This document shows positions 5,948-10,620 of a DNA stretch of 10,620 nucleotides, piece after piece. The stretch comes from Candidatus Krumholzibacteriia bacterium (GTDB lineage Bacteria; Krumholzibacteriota; Krumholzibacteriia; LZORAL124-64-63), in assembly GCA_030590265.1 (NCBI GenBank), contig JAUUYW010000086.1, positions 1 through 10,620 on the forward strand. Reading direction: 5' to 3'. The position numbers and the translations under genes were made by a program. The notes under the pieces are model-generated. The model was not told the DNA's origin. It saw nothing but the letters and a program-made list of their open reading frames with translations, and ran no database searches. How positions within the stretch are numbered: the stretch's first letter is position 1; each line of letters starts with the position of its first letter.

Positions 5948-7315
5948 TCAGTTGTCAGCAATAACCGATTTTTGCCAATCTCCGCGCAGGAACCAGAAAA
6001 AAGCCACGGTACCGGCCACGATATTGGAGAGATTCATGGCCCACCACAATCCAGACGGGCCCCAATCCCAGGCAACAGCCAGCAAGAAAGTGACGGGGAT
6101 TCGCACCAGCCACAACCGTCCCATGTTCACCACCATCACCGGCAGGGTGTGGCCAGAACCGGTAAAGGCCCCAAACATGACCAGGATCAGGCTGAAGGCA
6201 AACACCGAAAAAGAAGTGATGCGGAACAGATCTCTGCCGTAGCTGATCACTTCAGGGTCATTGATGAACCAGTGGGTGATGTGCTCGCCGAAGAAGAAGG
6301 TGGCCGTGGTCAACGGCAACAGAATAACCGTCACCAGCACTGCTGATCTTTTGACCGAAAGAACTGCCCGGTCAACAAAGCCGGCGCCCAGGTTCTGGCC
6401 AACCGCCGTGGCGTTGGCCTGACTCAGGGCGATGGCCGGCACCGAAACCATCATGACCACCCGATGCCCAATGCCGAAAGCGGCCACCACCGACGAACCA
6501 AATCCATTGACGATGCCCACGATCAAGGTGAAGCCCAGGCTGGTTCCAGCCTGGCCTAGAGAGAGGGGGATTCCCACTCGAACCAATCGGGTGATCATTT
6601 CCCTGTCCCACCGAAAATCCGAGGAGTGGATGCGAAAACCAGGTCCGCCAAGTAGGGCCCGCATGGCCAGCAGCGAGGCAATGGCCCGGGCAAAGACCGT
6701 GGCTGCCGCGGCCCCGGCAATTCCCATGGCCGGCACCGGTCCCCATCCAAAAATCAACAGGGGATCCAGCACCATGTTCAACAAAACCGTGGCCACGTTG
6801 ATTCGCATGGGCCCAACGGTGTCGCCCAGTCCGGTGTAAATGCCTTGATAAACATGAAAAATAAACATCAGGGGAACGCCGGCCAGGATCCAGCGCATGT
6901 AGGTCAAAGTTCCCGCAAAAGCATCTTCCGGCGTGTGCAACAGCCGCAGCAATTGTGGAGCGTAAATCAATCCCAAAAGGGCCAGAAGGCTTCCCACTCC
7001 AATTTGCAGGATGAACGATTGCCCGGCTGCCCGTCCCATGCGACCGGTTTGTCCGGCACCTTTGTATTGGCTGATCAGGGTGGTGCCCGCCTGCCCAAGG
7101 CCCATGGCCAGGGCGATGCCGATAAAGACGATGTTCATGGTCACGGTCGGGGCTACCAACGCACTTTTGCCCAATTTGCCCAACCAGAAGGCATCCACCA
7201 GATTGTAAAATGTCTGCAACAGGAAAGAAACCGAAACCGGCCAGGCCACTGCCAGCAAATGCCGGGTCATGGGACCCTGGGTCATATCTCGACCGTGCAT
7301 TGTTTTCAGGGACAT
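5948..7315 (-). CDS. MATE-family multidrug/toxin efflux transporter
   Basis: The 455-residue length and about twelve hydrophobic segments match the MATE family (NorM/DinF type), inner-membrane exporters that use a proton or sodium gradient to expel cationic drugs and toxic compounds. The N-terminal signature is clear: MTQGPMTRHLLAVAWPVSVS, then LQTFYNLVDAFWLGKLGKSAL, which is the usual first-helix motif. The two halves show the expected internal repeat, with GIPLSLGQAGTSLGFT opening the second half and ATAVGQNLGAG in helix 8. The start at 7315 has no obvious ribosome binding site; in-frame Met6 and Met11 are alternatives. The gene is divergent from the MFS transporter, with 96 bases between them. 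Substrate is not deducible. Confidence 0.93.
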   Translation of the reverse strand: MSLKTMHGRDMTQGPMTRHLLAVAWPVSVSFLLQTFYNLVDAFWLGKLGKSALVAPTVTMNIVFIGIALAMGLGQAGTTLISQYKGAGQTGRMGRAAGQSFILQIGVGSLLALLGLIYAPQLLRLLHTPEDAFAGTLTYMRWILAGVPLMFIFHVYQGIYTGLGDTVGPMRINVATVLLNMVLDPLLIFGWGPVPAMGIAGAAAATVFARAIASLLAMRALLGGPGFRIHSSDFRWDREMITRLVRVGIPLSLGQAGTSLGFTLIVGIVNGFGSSVVAAFGIGHRVVMMVSVPAIALSQANATAVGQNLGAGFVDRAVLSVKRSAVLVTVILLPLTTATFFFGEHITHWFINDPEVISYGRDLFRITSFSVFAFSLILVMFGAFTGSGHTLPVMVVNMGRLWLVRIPVTFLLAVAWDWGPSGLWWAMNLSNIVAGTVAFFWFLRGDWQKSVIADN

Positions 7316-7327
7316 GAGGACGACCGG

Positions 7328-7357
7328 TTGTTGGAGTCGGGTAAGCCGTGGTAGAAT
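7328..7357 (+). promoter_or_regulatory. Candidate promoter of the MFS transporter gene
   Basis: TAGAAT (7352-7357) matches the -10 consensus at five of six positions, with a weak -35, TTGTTG (7328-7333), 18 bases upstream. It would start transcription near 7364 and give a leader of about 48 bases before the ATG at 7412. Confidence 0.33.
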
Positions 7358-7387
7358 TGCGTCAGTCGAACAAAACTAAAAGACGCA
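7358..7387. repeat. Inverted repeat TGCGTC-N18-GACGCA in the divergent transporter promoter region
   Basis: TGCGTC (7358-7363) and GACGCA (7382-7387) are perfect inverted copies with centres 24 bases apart. They lie directly after the candidate -10 of the MFS gene, where a repressor operator would sit, and between two divergent exporter-type genes. Six-base arms are short enough to occur by chance, and no regulator gene is adjacent. Confidence 0.25.
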
Positions 7388-7411
7388 CGGAGTGATGACA
7401 AGGATGACCGA

Positions 7412-8779
7412 ATGATTCGCCGCTTTTGTTTGTATGGATTCCTGAAAAACCAAAGGTACTTTGAGCCCTTTATTATTTTGGCCTTTCTGGAAAAGGGTCT
7501 CACTTTCCTGGACATCGGGCTGTTGGTTGGGTTCCGTGAAATCAGCACTCTGGTTTTGGAGATCCCCAGCGGGGCCATGGCCGATGTTTTCGGCCGCCGT
7601 CGATCCATGATTCTATCTTTTATCTCCTACATCATCTCATTTGTTTTGTTTGCCGTGGCCCAGGCCATGGGTTTGCTGATGGTGGCGATGCTCTTTTTTG
7701 CCGTGGGCGATGCCTTCCGCACCGGCACCCACAAAGCCATGATTTTTGAGTGGCTGCGCCAGGAAGATCGTCTCGGTGAGCGAACCCGGGTTTATGGCTT
7801 CACGCGGTCCTGGTCAAAAATCGGGTCAGCGGTGAGCTCCCTGGCCGCCGGGGCCCTGGTCATGATCAGCGGCAGTTTCACCATGGTATTCTGGCTCAGC
7901 GTGGTGCCTTACGTCCTGAATCTCCTGAATTTTTTGGGATATCCCAAAACCCTGGAGGTCGAAACCCGCCAAAAGGCCGACTTCGCAGCAGCCATCAATT
8001 TGACCCGTCGGGCCATGAGTGAAGCTTTTGGCAAGCCTCGGTTGCGGGGATTGTTCCTGGAGTCCATGCTTCTCGAAGGTGCTTTCAAGGTAACCAAGGA
8101 TTATCTGCAACCGGTGCTGCAGGCCCTGGCCCTGGGGTTGTCCTTCCTGTGGACGAGCCAGTTTCTGGGTGGAAATTTTTCGGATGATCAACGCGCTGCT
8201 CCGGTTATCGGGCTGGTCTTTTTTGTCTATTTCCTCTTGATGGGATTCTCTTCCCGAAATTCCCACCGACTGGCTGATCGTGTGGGTGGCGAAGAGTCGT
8301 TGATTGGCCTGATGTGGTGGCTGAACCTGCTGGTTTTTGCTCTCATGGGACTGGCCCTGAAGGTTGGTCAAGTTTGGCTGGCAGTGTTGGGGTTCATTCT
8401 CCTGGGTATGATTCAGAATGCATTTCGTCCAGCCCAGATCAGCCGGTTTGACAGGGAGTCCTCACCGGAAATGGGGGCCACTATTTTGTCCATAGAGTCT
8501 CAGTCCAAGAGTTTGGCTGCTGCGGTGATGGCGCCTTTGTTGGGGTGGACGGTGGATGCGGGAGTGTCTGAGGTGGTTGGGAGCTCCAAAGCCCCTACCA
8601 ACGTCGAGGGTTTCTGGCCCGTGGCGGCCCTGGGGGTTTTTGTCAGCATTTTGGCATTGATTTATCGGTCCAGAACTTCTCGCACGCGCTCCAAGAGTGA
8701 TTCTCTGTTGAACGGTTTGAGCAACAAATCCACTGGCTCGGATGTGACCAGGGGAGTTCGGAAGGATTCGGAGTCATAA
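7412..8779 (+). CDS. Major facilitator superfamily (MFS) transporter
   Basis: The 455-residue protein is very hydrophobic, with about twelve membrane segments. The loop between helices 2 and 3 carries a motif A of the form SGAMADVFGRRRSM (family pattern GxLaDrxGrkxxl). The N-terminus (YGFLKNQRYFEPFIILAFLE) and LEIPSGAMAD match a group of bacterial MFS proteins usually annotated only as MFS transporters, so export of drugs or metabolites is a general inference. Start: ATG at 7412 with AAGG about eight bases upstream. The last helix ends near residue 416 (VFVSILALIYRSR). The remaining ~39 residues are hydrophilic, rich in Ser, Arg and Lys, and are encoded opposite the conserved 3' end of the histidine kinase gene, which suggests a tail gained by loss of an earlier stop. 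Confidence 0.9.
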   Translation: MIRRFCLYGFLKNQRYFEPFIILAFLEKGLTFLDIGLLVGFREISTLVLEIPSGAMADVFGRRRSMILSFISYIISFVLFAVAQAMGLLMVAMLFFAVGDAFRTGTHKAMIFEWLRQEDRLGERTRVYGFTRSWSKIGSAVSSLAAGALVMISGSFTMVFWLSVVPYVLNLLNFLGYPKTLEVETRQKADFAAAINLTRRAMSEAFGKPRLRGLFLESMLLEGAFKVTKDYLQPVLQALALGLSFLWTSQFLGGNFSDDQRAAPVIGLVFFVYFLLMGFSSRNSHRLADRVGGEESLIGLMWWLNLLVFALMGLALKVGQVWLAVLGFILLGMIQNAFRPAQISRFDRESSPEMGATILSIESQSKSLAAAVMAPLLGWTVDAGVSEVVGSSKAPTNVEGFWPVAALGVFVSILALIYRSRTSRTRSKSDSLLNGLSNKSTGSDVTRGVRKDSES

Positions 8780-10620
8780 CCACTGATGAAAAGAATTCTG
8801 ATGTCTGATCGGTCTTCCCTGATTTTTTTCGACAATTCCCGACCACCCATTTGCGGCATCACCACATCCATCAGCACCAAATCAATATCCTGCATTCTTT
8901 CGGTCCACAGTTGGTAGGCTTGCATTCCGTTATCGGCCACCAGAACCTGGTACCCGGCACTGGAAAGAATTCGCTCGGTCAGATTGCGCACCATTTCTTC
9001 ATCTTCGGCCAACAGAACGGTTTCTGATCCCTTTTGCGGAGTGGTCAGAGCCAGGATCTCATCTTCTGCCAAGGAATCGTTGGTGGCTTTCAAATAGAGG
9101 GAGAAGCGAGTCCCCTGTTGGGGTTGGCTGCTGACTTCAATCAAGCCTTCGTGCTGCTTGATGATGCCGTAAACGGTTGCCAGGCCGAGTCCGGTTCCTT
9201 TACCGGTTTCCTTGGTGGTGAAGAAGGGCTCAAAAATCTGGGCCAGGGTGTTTTCGGTCATTCCACAACCGGAATCGGTAAGACTGAGGCAAACCCATTG
9301 GCCCGGCTCTGCCCACTGGTGCTGCCGGCAAAATTCAGCATCCAGGTCCACCGCAGAGGTGGTAATGACAATGGAGCCGGTTTCAGATTGAATAGCATCC
9401 CGAGCGTTGACACAAAGGTTGACCAGGATCTGCTCAACCTGGCTGCGATCCGCTCGCACATTGCTCAGGTTGGGCCCAGGATGGAAGGTCAGATCGATGG
9501 ATTCGCCAAGCAATCGCCGCAGCATGGGCAGCAATTCGGTAGTGACGGGGTTCAGGTCCAGAAGCACCGGCTTGAGCATTTGACGGCGGCTGAAAGCCAG
9601 AAGCTGGCGGGTCAGGGAGGCGGCTCTTTCGGAAGCGATTTCAGCCTGAGTCAAATCATGAAAAGCTTCGCTGTCGGGATCCATTCCGGATTTGACAAAA
9701 CCCAGATATCCCAAAATGGCCTGGATGATATTATTGAAATCATGAGCCACGCCACCGGCCAGCTGCCCCACTGCCTGGAGTTTTTGACCCTGGTGCAAAA
9801 GGCTTTCCATTTCCCTTTGCTGGGTGATGTCTCGACCGACACTGACTCGTCCCAGGATGTTGCCTTCAGCATCGTAAATGTTGGACCCCGTCCAGCTGGT
9901 CCACATCCAATCATCACCACTTTTCATGCGCACGACCAGGCTGTTAATATCCGGATCTGTTCTTGCTTCCTGGTAGTATTCGGCCAAAGAGGCCAAATCA
10001 TCCGGATGGATGAAATCAGAAGTCCGTCGGCCAAGGAGTTCAGATTCTATCACGCCTACTTTTTTGACAGTGGAAGGACTGACAAAGATCAGCCGGTAAT
10101 CGGTATCCGTTTTAACCAGCATGTCCACCTGGTTATCCACCAGCATCTTGTAATCGCTTTGGCTTTCACGCAATTCGGCTACGCGAAGAAGGTAGGCCCG
10201 CATCAGAAGGCTGAGTGCCAAGGCCAGGAAAATGCCGCCGACCAGCAACAATCCTTCACCGGTCATCAGCAGCGGCTGATGCAATGAAGTCAGAGGAACC
10301 AGGCACAGCTGCCAATCCTTATCCACAAAACGGATGGGAATGCGAACGGCCTGCTGTTGCATATCATCTGAATATTCGGCCGGCTGGTGGGAGTAGGCAA
10401 TTTCTTCCGTCAGGGTAATGACAGCAAAGGCAAACTGTTTTCTGAGGCGCTCTTCACCCAGACAACTGTCCACCAGATCTTCCATAACGAAAACGCCATT
10501 GATGACGCCGACCAGGGAACCATCGGCCCTGGTCACCGGATAATAAGTGGCAAACCCAGCCCTGCCCTGCAATAGATGAATCAGAGAGGACCGGCGGATG
10601 TTGTTGGCTGCAAGGGCATC
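8662..10620 (-). CDS. Hybrid histidine kinase with CHASE-like sensor, PAS, HisKA, HATPase and receiver domains; N-terminus outside window
   Basis: The frame is open from the right edge to the TAA at 8662, giving 652 visible residues with no start, so the 5' end lies beyond the window. Residues 1 to about 115 resemble the C-terminal part of a periplasmic CHASE sensor (GFATYYPVTRADGSLVGVIN, later DKDWQLCLVPL). A membrane helix follows at about 120-141, then PAS/PAC at about 156-266 (ending VGRDITQQREME). HisKA carries the phospho-acceptor His293 in GGVAHDFNNI. The ATPase domain has the N box (NLCVNARDA), G1 (DSGCGM), F box (FEPFFTTK) and G2 (GKGTGLGL). A C-terminal receiver spans about 533-651, with an acidic pair in AEDEE, phospho-acceptor Asp585 in LMDVVMP, Ser613 in FISGYD and Lys635 in LLKPF. 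All key residues are present, so it should be an active membrane hybrid kinase signalling to a separate partner. No response regulator lies nearby. Its last 118 bases overlap the convergent MFS gene. Confidence 0.93.
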   Translation of the reverse strand, partial: DALAANNIRRSSLIHLLQGRAGFATYYPVTRADGSLVGVINGVFVMEDLVDSCLGEERLRKQFAFAVITLTEEIAYSHQPAEYSDDMQQQAVRIPIRFVDKDWQLCLVPLTSLHQPLLMTGEGLLLVGGIFLALALSLLMRAYLLRVAELRESQSDYKMLVDNQVDMLVKTDTDYRLIFVSPSTVKKVGVIESELLGRRTSDFIHPDDLASLAEYYQEARTDPDINSLVVRMKSGDDWMWTSWTGSNIYDAEGNILGRVSVGRDITQQREMESLLHQGQKLQAVGQLAGGVAHDFNNIIQAILGYLGFVKSGMDPDSEAFHDLTQAEIASERAASLTRQLLAFSRRQMLKPVLLDLNPVTTELLPMLRRLLGESIDLTFHPGPNLSNVRADRSQVEQILVNLCVNARDAIQSETGSIVITTSAVDLDAEFCRQHQWAEPGQWVCLSLTDSGCGMTENTLAQIFEPFFTTKETGKGTGLGLATVYGIIKQHEGLIEVSSQPQQGTRFSLYLKATNDSLAEDEILALTTPQKGSETVLLAEDEEMVRNLTERILSSAGYQVLVADNGMQAYQLWTERMQDIDLVLMDVVMPQMGGRELSKKIREDRSDIRILFISGYDSESFRTPLVTSEPVDLLLKPFNRESLLERVREVLDR

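Noticed and set aside
7395..7415. Six-codon frame ending in an ATGA overlap with the MFS start, as a leader peptide
   Set aside because: It is very short, its ribosome binding site spacing is poor, and it has no run of regulatory codons; probably chance.
9034..10287. A long plus-strand open frame (417 codons) opposite the histidine kinase
   Set aside because: It is the exact antisense of conserved PAS, HisKA and HATPase motifs, has no recognisable domain and no ribosome binding site; long antisense frames are common opposite coding sequence of this base composition.

Overview
The window looks like chromosomal DNA from a Gram-negative bacterium. It has the start of a TonB-dependent outer-membrane receptor, a lipoprotein, periplasmic and inner-membrane proteins, and a rubrerythrin-like diiron protein. 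The base composition is moderate, coding density is high, and intergenic gaps are 1 to about 230 bases. The mix of a propeller/Y_Y_Y sensor, a CHASE-type hybrid histidine kinase and a rubrerythrin relative would fit Acidobacteriota, Desulfobacterota or similar groups, but the sequence alone does not settle the phylum. No rRNA, tRNA, CRISPR array, insertion sequence or phage gene is visible.

Layout from left to right. Positions 1-509 (minus) hold the first third or so of a TonB-dependent receptor running off the left edge. After a 231-base divergent gap comes a plus-strand lipoprotein (741-1466) with a cupredoxin-like middle and a C-terminal rhodanese domain. Its stop codon lies one base from the stop of a minus-strand exported HAD-superfamily phosphatase (1468-2448). 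That phosphatase is the second gene of a two-gene operon. The first gene (2460-4892, possibly from 4994) encodes a large periplasmic propeller plus Y_Y_Y sensor with one membrane anchor and no output domain.

The middle part is redox-related. A small plant-type [2Fe-2S] ferredoxin (5073-5327, plus) faces a rubrerythrin-like four-helix diiron protein (5406-5861, minus). Between them lies a perfect 13-bp hairpin and a 13-bp tandem duplication. The pair could share a role in oxygen or peroxide defence, but adjacency is the only evidence.

The right part holds two divergent inner-membrane transporters, a MATE exporter (5948-7315, minus) and an MFS transporter (7412-8779, plus). They share a 96-base gap with a candidate promoter and a small inverted repeat. 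The MFS frame runs 118 bases into the 3' end of a convergent hybrid histidine kinase (8662 to beyond 10620, minus; CHASE-like sensor, TM, PAS, HisKA, HATPase, REC) whose start lies outside the window.

I do not see a clear new multi-gene system. The observations most worth following are the output-less propeller sensor paired with a phosphatase, the overprinted MFS tail, and the lipoprotein joining a ligand-poor cupredoxin-like domain to a rhodanese.
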